From Streptomyces sp. V1I1 (lineage in GTDB: Bacteria > Actinomycetota > Actinomycetes > Streptomycetales > Streptomycetaceae), in assembly GCF_030817355.1 (NCBI RefSeq), contig NZ_JAUSZH010000001.1:1736001-1800000 (forward strand): DNA of 64,000 nucleotides, written 5' to 3'. Made by a program: the position numbers and the translations under genes. How positions within the stretch are numbered: the first letter of the stretch is position 1; each line of letters starts with the position of its first letter. A model generated the notes under the pieces. That model had not been told where the DNA came from. It was given only the letters and a program-made list of their open reading frames with translations, and made no database searches. Below, piece by piece: positions 33,921-42,385 of this stretch.

Positions 33921-34598
33921 CTAGCTGGCCGACGCCTTCTGGGGGGTGAGCTCGCTGGGCCGTACGATCACGAATCCTTCGCCCTGGAGCATCAGCTGAA
34001 CGGCCTCGCCCGAGCCGCCGCGGATCATCGAGCCCACGGACTGCGAGCGGTGCAGGGAGGTTTGCAGCTGGGCGCTCCAGCCGACGACCGCGTCCGTGTC
34101 AACGTACACCGGCTGCGCGCCGGTGACGGGTATCACGATGGGGTTGCCCTCGCAGATGACGGCGAGCTTTCCGTAGCCGGTGAAGAGGCTGTTGAAGAGC
34201 CCGCCGCCGGTCATGCCGGCGCCCTTCACCGTCTTGATCTCGTACGAGAGGGTGGCGTCGAAACACAGGACGTTGCGGCCGTTGATGGTGAGCGCGTCGC
34301 CCTGGTCGATGTCGACGATGAAACAGTTGGCGGCCTCGTGCGCGAACCATGCCTCGCCCTGGCCGCGCACCGCCATCAGCGCCAGGCCCTCACCGGTGAC
34401 GGCGCGCTTGAGCATGCCGCCTATGCCCTGGCCCTTGCGCTCGAACTGGAGATTGCCGCGGAAGGCGATCATCGATCCCTGTCGCGCGTGCATCTCGCCG
34501 TTGACGGCGTACTTGATCGACTTGGCGTTCTGCAGGGTCATGCCGGGCGCGGTGGCCGGCTGCGCCATGTTCTCGGAAGCGAAGAGATCACTTTTCAT
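33921..34598 (-). CDS. AIM24 family protein
   Basis: A 225-residue all-beta protein of the AIM24/TRAP-like family. Glycine-rich beta-helix motifs are visible: GNLQFERKGQGIGGMLKR, GEGLALMAVRGQGEAWFAH, GRNVLCFDATLSYEIK and GGGLFNSLFTGYGKLAV. There is no signal peptide. Bacterial AIM24 proteins have no assigned reaction. Start candidates are ATG 34598 and ATG 34607, neither with a convincing ribosome-binding site; I chose the former from the usual MKSDLF start. It is divergent from the PTH2-like gene (82 bp) and leads the small zinc-ribbon gene. Confidence 0.87.
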   Translation of the reverse strand: MKSDLFASENMAQPATAPGMTLQNAKSIKYAVNGEMHARQGSMIAFRGNLQFERKGQGIGGMLKRAVTGEGLALMAVRGQGEAWFAHEAANCFIVDIDQGDALTINGRNVLCFDATLSYEIKTVKGAGMTGGGLFNSLFTGYGKLAVICEGNPIVIPVTGAQPVYVDTDAVVGWSAQLQTSLHRSQSVGSMIRGGSGEAVQLMLQGEGFVIVRPSELTPQKASAS

Positions 34599-34680
34599 GG
34601 TGTGCATCGTGTCCCGGAGGCACCCGTTCCGCCAACAGCCCCGACCGGTCGGAACAGCAGCGGCTGGCAGACTTGCCGGT

Positions 34681-35421
34681 GTGAGCAGCGAAGAAACCCG
34701 CCCCGCCAGTCCCGTCGCCAGTCCCGCCGACAGCCCCTTCCGGCACGAGAGCACCGCACGCGACGAAGCCCCGCAGTTCGTGCTTCCTCTGGTGGTGCGC
34801 ATCGAGAAGGCCGAACCCCCGTCCCGTACCGACGCGCTGGAGACCGCGGCTCGGGCCGTGCTCGACATCCTGAGCGACGAGCGGTCGGTGGGCGACGGAG
34901 AGTGGGCGCAGTCGATGCGGGACTGGCAGGACGCCCGGATCCGCAAGGTGGTGCGGCGGGCGCGCGGCGCGGAGTGGCGCAAGGCCGGGGCGCTGCCGGG
35001 CATCACGGTGACGGGCGGGACCGCCGAGGTACGGGTCTTTCCGCCCGTACCTCTGGACGGCTGGCCCAAGGAGCTGGCCAAGCTCCAAGTCTCGGGCACG
35101 GATCTGGACGACCCCGAGCCTCCCGCCGCGCCCGACCTCGCGGGCCCGGTGCTGTGGCTGAGCCCGGATGTCGGCATGTCGGCGGGCAAGGCGATGGCGC
35201 AGGCCGGACACGGTGCCCAACTGGCCTGGTGGGAGCTGTCGGAGGCGGACCGCAAGGCGTGGCGCGAGGCCGGTTTTCCGCTCTCCGTGCGCACCGCGGA
35301 TCCGGCGCGCTGGCGAAAACTCACGGTCAGCGGCTTGCCGGTGGTGCGGGACGCCGGCTTCACGGAGATCGCTCCGGGGTCGTGCACGGTGGTCGCGGAT
35401 CATCCCTCGCTGCGCGGCTGA
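34681..35421 (+). CDS. PTH2-like aminoacyl/peptidyl-tRNA hydrolase
   Basis: A 246-residue protein. The C-terminal half carries the PTH2 signature SAGKAMAQAGHGAQLAWWEL (catalytic-type Lys and the QxGH core), then GFPLSVRTADPARWRKL and FTEIAPGSCTVVADHP. The N-terminal 120 residues are a helical extension not found in archaeal PTH2. It may recycle peptidyl-tRNA, but the extension means another hydrolase or protein-binding role is possible. The GTG start at 34681 has no clear ribosome-binding site. Confidence 0.78.
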   Translation: MSSEETRPASPVASPADSPFRHESTARDEAPQFVLPLVVRIEKAEPPSRTDALETAARAVLDILSDERSVGDGEWAQSMRDWQDARIRKVVRRARGAEWRKAGALPGITVTGGTAEVRVFPPVPLDGWPKELAKLQVSGTDLDDPEPPAAPDLAGPVLWLSPDVGMSAGKAMAQAGHGAQLAWWELSEADRKAWREAGFPLSVRTADPARWRKLTVSGLPVVRDAGFTEIAPGSCTVVADHPSLRG

Positions 35422-35525
35422 ACACAGCGGGCCCGCCGTACGTACCTCTCAATACCGCCAAGTAGGTTGAGCGCTGATTTGCTCGGCGGTTGATTGCCGA
35501 GAGACTCATCGGTTCAGGAGGCACT

Positions 35526-36293
35526 GTGTTGCGGCGCATCAACGGGACGGCTCTCATCATCGCGGCTCTGGTCGCCACGGTAGGCGCGCTCGCGTTCCCC
35601 GTGTGGTCGTACGCGGACCGTTCCGGCACGGGTCCGGACAATCTCAACGCCTCGAGCGTGGCGACGCAGTGGGGACCGCTGTCCGCAACGGACCGCGACT
35701 TTCTGGTGAAGGTCCGGCTGGCCGGGCTCTGGGAGCTGCCCGCGGGACAGCAGGCGATCGAGCGCGCGCCCACGAAGGCGATCAAGGACGCGGGCGACCA
35801 TCTCGTCGTCGGGCACACCGATCTGGACAAGCGGGCGCGCGATGTGGCCGCCAAGCTGGGCGTCGAGCTGCCGAACCAGCCGACGGAGCAGCAGCAGGCA
35901 TGGCTGCGGGAGCTGTCGGCGGCGAGCGGCCAGGACTACGAGAGGAAGTTCGCGAACCTGCTGCGCAATGCGCACGGCAAGGTCTTCTCGCTGGTCGCCC
36001 AGGTCCGGCACACCACCAGGAACACGCTGATACGCCAGCTGGCGACGGACGCGAACCAGACGGTGCTCGACCACATCACCATGCTGGAGTCGACCGGGAT
36101 GGTCGACTTCGACTCCATCGCGAACGAAGCCGCGGGCGGGGCGACGGCCAGCCCGACCGGTCCGCCGCCGCCGAACGGCAACCTGCCGCCGCAGCCGGCG
36201 CCGGCGTCGCCGTCCGGGAACGACCAGTCCTTCACCTCGCGGCCGTCCACGCAGCCGGGGCCACCGACAGCGATCAACACCAACCGTCCGTAA
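35526..36293 (+). CDS. DUF4142 secreted protein (copy A)
   Basis: A 255-residue exported protein. The N-terminal hydrophobic segment GTALIIAALVATVGALAFPVW acts as a signal or membrane anchor. The helical DUF4142 domain spans roughly residues 45-200: WGPLSATDRDFLVKVRLAGLWELPAGQQ, GHTDLDKRARDVAAKLGVELP, and LATDANQTVLDHITMLESTG. A Pro-rich C-terminus follows. AGGAGG precedes it. Both GTG 35526 and TTG 35529 are possible, and alignment with the second copy at 39033 favours the TTG. A DUF692 gene follows 150 bp downstream. Confidence 0.83.
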   Translation: MLRRINGTALIIAALVATVGALAFPVWSYADRSGTGPDNLNASSVATQWGPLSATDRDFLVKVRLAGLWELPAGQQAIERAPTKAIKDAGDHLVVGHTDLDKRARDVAAKLGVELPNQPTEQQQAWLRELSAASGQDYERKFANLLRNAHGKVFSLVAQVRHTTRNTLIRQLATDANQTVLDHITMLESTGMVDFDSIANEAAGGATASPTGPPPPNGNLPPQPAPASPSGNDQSFTSRPSTQPGPPTAINTNRP

Positions 36294-36306
36294 CATCGGC
36301 GCGCCG

Positions 36307-36342
36307 GGTTCCGGCCGGAACCGGCTGGAACCCGCCGGAACC
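36307..36342. promoter_or_regulatory. Phased GGAACC repeats upstream of the DUF692 gene
   Basis: GGTTCCGGCCGGAACC (36307-36322) is a perfect 16-bp palindrome. Its right half GGAACC is then repeated at 36327-36332 and 36337-36342, exactly ten bases apart. The last copy is followed after 18 bases by CGTCC, which loosely resembles an ECF-sigma promoter. The group could be a DNA-binding site or a terminator-like structure of the DUF4142 gene. Confidence 0.4.
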
Positions 36343-36443
36343 TCAAATGAAGCTCTGAACGTCCCCTCCTCTGGGTTCACCGCTGTCCGGCGGGGCCATG
36401 AGCTCTGCACGCACCGTCACACGGCGCAGAGGAGGGGGACCCA

Positions 36444-37748
36444 ATGGAACTCGGTATCGGCATCGGCTGGCGCCCGGAGATCGCCGACGCGGTGGAGGAG
36501 CTGCCAGGCGTCGACTGGGTCGAGGTCGTCGCGGAGAACATCTGCCCGGGCCATCTGCCCGCCGCGCTGACCCGGCTGCGCTCGCGCGGCACGCGGATCG
36601 TCCCGCACGGCGTCTCACTGGGCCTGGGCGGCGCGGACCGCCCCTCCGCACACCGGCTCGCGGACCTGGCCGAGCGGGCGACGGCACTGGGCGCGCCCCT
36701 GGTCACCGAACACATCGCGTTCGTACGGGCCGGAGGCGTGCTCACCGCGTCCCCGCAGCTGGAGGCGGGCCACTTGCTGCCCGTGCCGCGCACCTGGGAC
36801 GCGCTCAAGGTGCTCTGCGAGAACGTCCGCATCGCACAGGACTCCCTGCCGGTGCCGCTGGCACTGGAGAACATCGCGGCGCTGATCTCCTGGCCCGGTG
36901 AGGAGCTCACGGAGGGCCAGTTCCTGGCGGAGCTGGTCGAGCGGACGGGCGTGGGCCTGCTGATCGACGTGGCCAACCTCCACACGAACCACGTCAACCG
37001 CGGCGAGAACCCGGCGACTGCGCTCGACGGACTCCCGGTCGAGGCGATCGCCTACGTCCACGTGGCGGGCGGCACCGAACGCGACGGCATCTGGCACGAC
37101 ACCCACTCGCACCCGGTCACCGAGCCGATCCTGGACATCCTGTCGGACCTGCGGGCACGAGTGTCCCCGCCCGGGGTGCTGCTGGAGCGCGACGACGACT
37201 TCCCGCCCAAGGAGGAGCTGGCGGCGGAGTTGACGACGATCCGCGGGAGGGTAGCGGGGCAGCCCGCCGCGCCGCGCGGCGAAGCCCGAGCGCGAGGGGG
37301 TCTGGGGGCCCGCCCGAAGGTTGTGGAGAGCAGCTCACCCGACGCCCGCGAGCGCGTCGCGCTCTCACAGGCCGCCCTTCTCTCCGCTCTCGTCGCCGGC
37401 ACCCCCGCCCCCGAAGGCTTCGACTCACAGCGCCTCCGGGTCCAGAGCCGCGCCCTCGCCGCCAAGCGTGCCGACGTCGTCGCCAAGGTCGCCCCAGAGC
37501 TGCCCGAGATCCTCGGCGAGGGATACCGCGCCGCGTTTCTCGCGTACGCCAAGGGCCGCCCCATGTGCGACGGTTACCGCCGCGACGCACTCCACTTCGC
37601 CGAGCAGCTGCTCGTCTCCGGACGTCCCGATGACGAGAACGCCCGCCGCCTGCTCACCCGTTGGTGGGAGGAGCGCGCCGGAGCCCATCCGCCGCGCCGG
37701 GGCACCCGGCTCGTCCGTGCGGCCCGCGCCGCGCTCGTCAGGCGGTGA
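36444..37748 (+). CDS. DUF692/MNIO-family iron enzyme fused to a helical partner-like domain
   Basis: A 434-residue protein. Residues 1-275 form a DUF692 TIM barrel (multinuclear non-heme iron oxidase, MbnB/TglH class). Putative metal and active-site residues are E31-N32, H55, D175, N178, H180, H206, H218/D219/H221/H223 and E248. Residues 295-434 are helical ([36 protein letters not shown]) and resemble the DUF2063-type partner proteins that normally accompany these enzymes as separate chains. Known family members modify Cys in peptide substrates. A GGAGGGGGA ribosome-binding site precedes the ATG. It overlaps or abuts the TIGR04222 membrane protein gene whose Cys-rich tail is the obvious candidate substrate. 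Confidence 0.85.
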   Translation: MELGIGIGWRPEIADAVEELPGVDWVEVVAENICPGHLPAALTRLRSRGTRIVPHGVSLGLGGADRPSAHRLADLAERATALGAPLVTEHIAFVRAGGVLTASPQLEAGHLLPVPRTWDALKVLCENVRIAQDSLPVPLALENIAALISWPGEELTEGQFLAELVERTGVGLLIDVANLHTNHVNRGENPATALDGLPVEAIAYVHVAGGTERDGIWHDTHSHPVTEPILDILSDLRARVSPPGVLLERDDDFPPKEELAAELTTIRGRVAGQPAAPRGEARARGGLGARPKVVESSSPDARERVALSQAALLSALVAGTPAPEGFDSQRLRVQSRALAAKRADVVAKVAPELPEILGEGYRAAFLAYAKGRPMCDGYRRDALHFAEQLLVSGRPDDENARRLLTRWWEERAGAHPPRRGTRLVRAARAALVRR

Positions 37749-37753
37749 GCGGC

Positions 37754-38731
37754 ATGGTCCTTCTCGCCGTGTTCGTGTATCTCGCCATCGGCGCATCGTC
37801 CGCCGCGCTGATCGTCCGGGCCTCCGCGTCCCGGACCCGCCACCCGGTCGGCGGCGGACAGATCCAGCACGTCTACGAGGCTGCCTTCCTCAGCGGCGGC
37901 CCCGCCCGTGTCGCCGACGCGGCACTCGCCGCCATGCACGCGGACGGCCGGCTGGTCATCGGCGGCCCGGGCATCGTCTCCGTACGGCAGGCCCTCGCCC
38001 ATGACCCCGTGGAGCGCGCGGTGTTCGAGCAGCTGGCCGCCGCCCCGACCGGCGCGCTGCACACTTTGCGCCTCGCGGTGATGCGCCACCCCGCCGTGCA
38101 GGAGATCGGCGACGGCCTCGCCGCCCGCGGGCTGATGACGCCGCCCGGACAGAACCGGGGGCTGACGGTGTGGGGCTACACCCAGGGCTTCCTCTGCGTC
38201 ATGGGGCTGCCCCTCTCCTTCGGCCTGACCATCTTCAGCTTCATCCAGAACGACGGACCGGTGGATTTCGGCCCGCCGTTCATCCTGATGGTTCTGCCGG
38301 CCCTGATCACGGGCATCGTGATCGGGTTCATGATGGGGGGCCGCGCCCGGCGGCGGATCACGACGGCCGGGCGGCACGCCCTGCGCTCATACCTGGTGCA
38401 GTACGCCCAGGTGTACTCGGCGGCCCATCTCGTCGCGGTGCACGGTCTGCGCGGAGTGCCGGATCCCGCGCTCCAGGCGCAGCTGACCACGGCGGCACGG
38501 ATCCCGGCGGGCCGCACGGACGGCTACTCGCCGTCGTACACGGACTCCGCGGCCGTGTGGTGCGCCGGGTCGAGCCCGGGATCCGGTTGTGGCAGCTCCA
38601 GCTGCGGCGCGAGCGGGGGATCGAGCTGCGGTGGTTCGTCCGGCGGCTCCAGCTGCGGCGGCTCGTCAGGAGGTTCCAGCTGCGGCGGATCCTCGGGCGG
38701 GTCCAGTTGCGGAGGGGGCAGCAGCTCCTGA
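37754..38731 (+). CDS. TIGR04222-type membrane protein with Cys/Gly/Ser repeat tail
   Basis: A 325-residue membrane protein. There is an N-terminal segment MVLLAVFVYLAIGASSAALI, a cytoplasmic domain (HVYEAAFLSGGPARVADAAL, the TIGR04222 signature) and two more membrane segments around residues 140-195. From residue 270 to the end it is nearly pure Cys, Gly and Ser, with four near-identical repeats of SSCGGSSGG and seven Cys in total. ATG 37754 aligns with the second copy at 39853. A GTG at 37745 overlaps the DUF692 stop as GTGA, so the two are translationally coupled. The tail looks like a modification target (inference). Confidence 0.82.
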   Translation: MVLLAVFVYLAIGASSAALIVRASASRTRHPVGGGQIQHVYEAAFLSGGPARVADAALAAMHADGRLVIGGPGIVSVRQALAHDPVERAVFEQLAAAPTGALHTLRLAVMRHPAVQEIGDGLAARGLMTPPGQNRGLTVWGYTQGFLCVMGLPLSFGLTIFSFIQNDGPVDFGPPFILMVLPALITGIVIGFMMGGRARRRITTAGRHALRSYLVQYAQVYSAAHLVAVHGLRGVPDPALQAQLTTAARIPAGRTDGYSPSYTDSAAVWCAGSSPGSGCGSSSCGASGGSSCGGSSGGSSCGGSSGGSSCGGSSGGSSCGGGSSS

Positions 38732-38759
38732 CCGCGCAAGTCCGGCGCGGCACCGCCAC

Positions 38760-38937
38760 AGGGCGTGTTTTAGAAGTAGCGCCGTCCGCCCGCAGGGCGG
38801 GCCCCGCGGCGTCTGGTGCGTTCAATGGCAAGGCGGTGGGGGCACCCCCGGACGAAGTCTGGGGGAGATCGCCCTCGTACGAATGGGGGCACCTCCCAGG
38901 CGAAGCTCTGGGGGGAGGGACTTCTAAAACCCGCCCT
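38760..38937. mobile_element. MITE-like element with 18-bp terminal inverted repeats
   Basis: AGGGCGTGTTTTAGAAGT at 38760-38777 is the reverse complement of 38920-38937 with one mismatch. The 178-bp interior has no gene and contains nested G-run/C-run hairpins around CCCCCGGACGAAGTCTGG and GGCGAAGCTCTGG. A/T-rich ends in a 72% GC genome, near-perfect inverted repeats and lack of a transposase define a miniature inverted-repeat element. No clear target-site duplication was found. It fills most of the 301-bp gap between the two module copies. From memory, similar elements are dispersed in Streptomyces genomes. Confidence 0.8.
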
Positions 38938-39032
38938 AGCCCCCGCAGGACCGCCCACCTCACACTTCCCGCAACACCCCACAGGATCACCCCGGAGCCG
39001 ACTAGCGTGCTGGACCGCACGCAGGAGGCTCC

Positions 39033-39788
39033 ATGCGTTCCCTCACCGGCACCGGCCTGGTCGTCGTCGCCCTGACGGCGACCATCGCCGCGATCCTCTT
39101 CCCCATCTGGTCGTACGACGACCGCTCAGGCACCGGCCGGGCCAACCTCAGAGCCGGTTCCGTCAGCACACCCTGGGGCCCGCTCTCCGCCGCCGACCGG
39201 GACTTCGTCGTCCGCGTCAGACTCGCCGGTCTGTGGGAGCTCCCCGCCGGCCAGCAGGCCGTCGGCCGCGCCCCCACCGTCGCGGTGAAGGTGGCCGGCG
39301 AGCATCTCGTCGAGGGCCACACCTATCTCGACGCCCGCGTCCGCGAGGTCGCGGCCCGGCTCAACATGGAGCTGCCGAACCAGCCGACCGCCCAACAGCA
39401 GGGCTGGCTCAAGGAGTTCACCGAGGCACGCGGCCAGGAGTACGAGACCAAGTTCGCCAATATCCTGCGCCGTGCCCACGGCAAGGTCTTCTCCCTCGTC
39501 GCCGACATCCGCAACAGCACCCGCAACACCCTGGTGCGCGAACTCGCCAACGACGCCAACACCACCGTCCTGGACCACATCAAGGTCCTGGAGGCGACCG
39601 GCCTGGTCGACTTCGACGCCATCGCCGACGGCTCCGCCGCCACCGCGACGGCAAGTCCCACAGGACCGCCGCCGCCCGCCCCGGGCGCTACACCGCCGCC
39701 AGCAGACCCCGTCACCCCCACCCCGGCCCGGTCGTTCCCGCTGCCGCCCGCGGCCTCCCGCCCCCGATCCGACGTCACGGACCGATAA
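39033..39788 (+). CDS. DUF4142 secreted protein (copy B)
   Basis: A 251-residue paralogue of the protein at 35526. The N-terminal membrane/signal segment GTGLVVVALTATIAAILFPIW is followed by the same DUF4142 domain: WGPLSAADRDFVVRVRLAGLWELPAGQQ, PNQPTAQQQGWLKEF, KFANILRRAHGKVFSLVADIRNSTRNTLV (quoted in parts) and a Pro-rich end. AGGAGG lies five bases before the ATG. It is the first gene after the MITE-like element, and the TIGR04222 copy B follows 64 bp downstream. Confidence 0.85.
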   Translation: MRSLTGTGLVVVALTATIAAILFPIWSYDDRSGTGRANLRAGSVSTPWGPLSAADRDFVVRVRLAGLWELPAGQQAVGRAPTVAVKVAGEHLVEGHTYLDARVREVAARLNMELPNQPTAQQQGWLKEFTEARGQEYETKFANILRRAHGKVFSLVADIRNSTRNTLVRELANDANTTVLDHIKVLEATGLVDFDAIADGSAATATASPTGPPPPAPGATPPPADPVTPTPARSFPLPPAASRPRSDVTDR

Positions 39789-39852
39789 AGCCACGGTCCG
39801 TATGGTGAACACCCCATGGCGCAACCGCGGACATCTCGCGTAGAACTCGGCC

Positions 39853-40611
39853 ATGTTCTGGGTCCTATTCCTGCTGGTGGCCTGGGCCGCGGCGGGCATC
39901 AGCTGCGCCCGGCTCTGCATCGCCGCCGTCGAAGCCGCTCGCCCCGCCCCCGAAGGAGCAAGCCGGAAAGGGCAGTTGAGCCTGTACGAGGCCGCCTTCC
40001 TGGCCGGCGGCCCGCAACGGGTCGCAGAGCTCACGCTCGTCTCGATGCACCGCGGCCGCAGGCTGCTGCTCGCGCGCACCGGCTGGGCCACGGTCGTCGA
40101 CCCGGAGGGCGAGGACGACTTGGAGCGCTCGGTCATCGGCGCGATAGGACCCGCGGGCCAGGCGCGGATAGCCGCGGTGCGGGCCGCCGCATCCGCCGCC
40201 GACGCGGTTCGGGCCCTGGCCGACCCGCTCGTCAGCGCCGGCCTCGCCGTCCCGGACGCGGCCAGGTCGGGCGTCGCCGCCGCCGTGCGCGCCGTCCAGG
40301 GCGCGACCGCGCTCACCGTCGCGCTGGCGGCCGCCGCACTGCTGATGCTCCCTCAGGAGCAGGGCGCGAGAGCCCCGATCCTCGCCTGGTTCGCCCTCCC
40401 CCTCCTGCTCACCCTGGGCTGTCTGGCCATCGCACGGATCGAGGTACATCCGTACACCCGTTGGGCCTCGCCCGACGGCCAGCGTCTCCTCGGCACGCTC
40501 TCCCCGGGGGACACGCTCACCGCCGTCGCCGTGCGCGGCGTCGGCGCGCTCGACGATCCGGACCTGCGGGCGGCGCTGGCGAGCCGCCGCATGGCGCATC
40601 GGAGTCATTGA
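39853..40611 (+). CDS. TIGR04222-type membrane protein (copy B, no Cys tail)
   Basis: A 252-residue paralogue of the protein at 37754. It has an N-terminal membrane segment MFWVLFLLVAWAAAGISCA, the domain core LYEAAFLAGGPQRVAELTLVSMHRGRRLLL, two membrane segments (ALTVALAAAALLML, AWFALPLLLTLGCLAIA) and a short polar C-terminus. It lacks the Cys/Gly/Ser tail completely. Its pairing with DUF4142 copy B mirrors the A-copy module but without a DUF692 gene. Confidence 0.82.
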   Translation: MFWVLFLLVAWAAAGISCARLCIAAVEAARPAPEGASRKGQLSLYEAAFLAGGPQRVAELTLVSMHRGRRLLLARTGWATVVDPEGEDDLERSVIGAIGPAGQARIAAVRAAASAADAVRALADPLVSAGLAVPDAARSGVAAAVRAVQGATALTVALAAAALLMLPQEQGARAPILAWFALPLLLTLGCLAIARIEVHPYTRWASPDGQRLLGTLSPGDTLTAVAVRGVGALDDPDLRAALASRRMAHRSH

Positions 40612-40711
40612 CCCCGACACCGGACATTGGTCCTTTACATCGCTAATAAGCCCACCAAGGATCCCTTTCGTCCCGTGGCCTCACGGCCGCTGTCCGCATG
40701 AAGGGAACTCG

Positions 40712-42313
40712 ATGAGAGCAGTTGCGATGTACGGGGCCGCGACGAGCCTCAGTGCCTTGGTCGTCTCTGCGCTGGCCGTCGCCCCGGCCGGCGGCACCAC
40801 CACTGTCGATGCCGAGTCGTACGGCACGACCGTCGCCGCCGAGCGCGCGGCCGCCGCCGGGATCTCCTTCGGACGCTGCCCCAAGGCCGAGATGCTGCCC
40901 GCCCCCGTCCAGTGCGGCACGGTCAAGGTCCCCCTCGACTACGCCAGCCCCTCGGGCCCGCAGATCTCCCTGACCGTCAGCCGTGTGAAGGCGAGCGGCA
41001 AGCCAGCCGAGCACCAGGGCGCGTTCGTCTACAACCCCGGCGGCCCCGGCGCCTCCAGCATGTACTTCCCGATGGCCGCCCAACTCCCCGAGTGGAAGCG
41101 GATCGCCCAGGCGTACGACATCGTCGGTTACTCCCCGCGCGGTGTCGGCCGCTCCGCCCCGCTGTCCTGCCAGGACCCGGCCGACTTCACCAAGGCGCCC
41201 ACCCTGTCGCCGGTACACCCTTCCCCCTCGTACAAGATGGAGCGGATTGCGCAGGCGAAGGCGTACGCCCAGGGCTGCGCGAGCAACGCGGGCCCGGCGC
41301 TTCGGCACTACACCTCGCTGAACAACGCCCGCGACCTGGATGTGCTGCGGGCAGCGCTCCGCCAGCCGCGGCTGACCTTCATGGGCGCCTCGTACGGCAC
41401 GTATTTCGGCGCGCTGTACGCGACCCTCTTCCCCTCCCACGTGCGCCGCATGGTCTTCGACTCGGCGGTCAACCCGGAGCCGGGCCGGATCTGGTACCGC
41501 AGCAACCTCAACCAGTCGCTCGCCTTCGAGAGCCGCTGGGCGGACTTCCGCGCCTGGGTCGCCAAGCACGACCAGACGTACCATCTGGGCGCCACGCCGG
41601 AGGATGTGGCCATGAGCTACGAGCAGGCACGCGCCCGGCTCGCCCTCGAGCCTGCGGGCGGCACGGTCGGCCCCGGCCAGTTGCACGCGGCATTCCTGCG
41701 GGCCGCTTACCACGACGACTACTGGCCACTGCGCGCCGGCGCGCTGGCCGAGTATCTGAAGGGCAACGAGGAGCCGCTGGTCAAGCAGGCCGCGCCGCGG
41801 CCGGAGGAAGCGTATGAGGCGGAGAACGGCAACGCCGTGTACACCGCCGTCGAGTGCAACGACGCGCCCTGGCCGACCGAATGGGAGGTGTGGGACCGCG
41901 ACAACAGCGCTCTCGCACGCGTCGCGCCCTTCGAGACCTGGGACAACGCCTGGATGAATCTGCCGTGCGCCTACTGGCCCGCGCCCCGGCAGCAGCCGCT
42001 GGACGTGCGTACCAAGCTCGGTGCGCTGCCGCCGACGCTCATCCTGGCCGCCGAGCGGGACGCGGCGACGCCGTACGAAGGGGCGCTTGAACTGGCGCGG
42101 CGGCTGAAAGGCTCCGCGCTGATCACGGAGAAGGACGCCGGCACGCACGGCATCGGCGGCGGCAACAACCAGTGCGTCAACGCCTACCTGGAGAAATACC
42201 TGCTGTACGGCGTGACGCCGGTGCGGCGCGCATCGTGCGCGCCGCACCCGGAGCCGGACCCGGTGTCGCTGGAACGGGCGGCGGCAGAGCCGAAACTGCC
42301 GCACGTCGTCTGA
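40712..42313 (+). CDS. Secreted alpha/beta-hydrolase, tripeptidyl aminopeptidase-like (S33)
   Basis: A 533-residue secreted hydrolase of the Slp/Tap family that removes N-terminal tripeptides. There is a signal peptide (YGAATSLSALVVSALAVAPAGG). The catalytic triad is S227 in TFMGASYGTYFG, D450 in LAAERDAATPYE and H479 in AGTHGIGGG. The oxyanion region is FVYNPGGPGASSM. A C-terminal TAP-like segment ends at PEPDPVSLERAAAEP. AAGGGA precedes the ATG by about seven bases. The terminator at 42332-42360 separates it from hemQ. Confidence 0.9.
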   Translation: MRAVAMYGAATSLSALVVSALAVAPAGGTTTVDAESYGTTVAAERAAAAGISFGRCPKAEMLPAPVQCGTVKVPLDYASPSGPQISLTVSRVKASGKPAEHQGAFVYNPGGPGASSMYFPMAAQLPEWKRIAQAYDIVGYSPRGVGRSAPLSCQDPADFTKAPTLSPVHPSPSYKMERIAQAKAYAQGCASNAGPALRHYTSLNNARDLDVLRAALRQPRLTFMGASYGTYFGALYATLFPSHVRRMVFDSAVNPEPGRIWYRSNLNQSLAFESRWADFRAWVAKHDQTYHLGATPEDVAMSYEQARARLALEPAGGTVGPGQLHAAFLRAAYHDDYWPLRAGALAEYLKGNEEPLVKQAAPRPEEAYEAENGNAVYTAVECNDAPWPTEWEVWDRDNSALARVAPFETWDNAWMNLPCAYWPAPRQQPLDVRTKLGALPPTLILAAERDAATPYEGALELARRLKGSALITEKDAGTHGIGGGNNQCVNAYLEKYLLYGVTPVRRASCAPHPEPDPVSLERAAAEPKLPHVV

Positions 42314-42331
42314 TCTTCCGGGTCGGGGGAC

Positions 42332-42360
42332 GGCCGGGTCCGCATCGCGCGGACCCGGCC
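42332..42360. terminator. Bidirectional hairpin between hydrolase and hemQ
   Basis: GGCCGGGTCCG (42332-42342) and CGGACCCGGCC (42350-42360) form a perfect 11-bp stem with a seven-base loop between two converging genes. Confidence 0.82.
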
Positions 42361-42385
42361 ATCGGGCTTCTGGGGCGAGCCCGCT

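Noticed and set aside
38564..38731. Cys/Gly/Ser tail as a sequencing artefact or a structural zinc protein
   Set aside because: The frame is intact to a stop codon, and the repeats show synonymous differences, so it is a real coding tail. CxxC zinc pairs are absent, so a zinc-finger reading does not fit.
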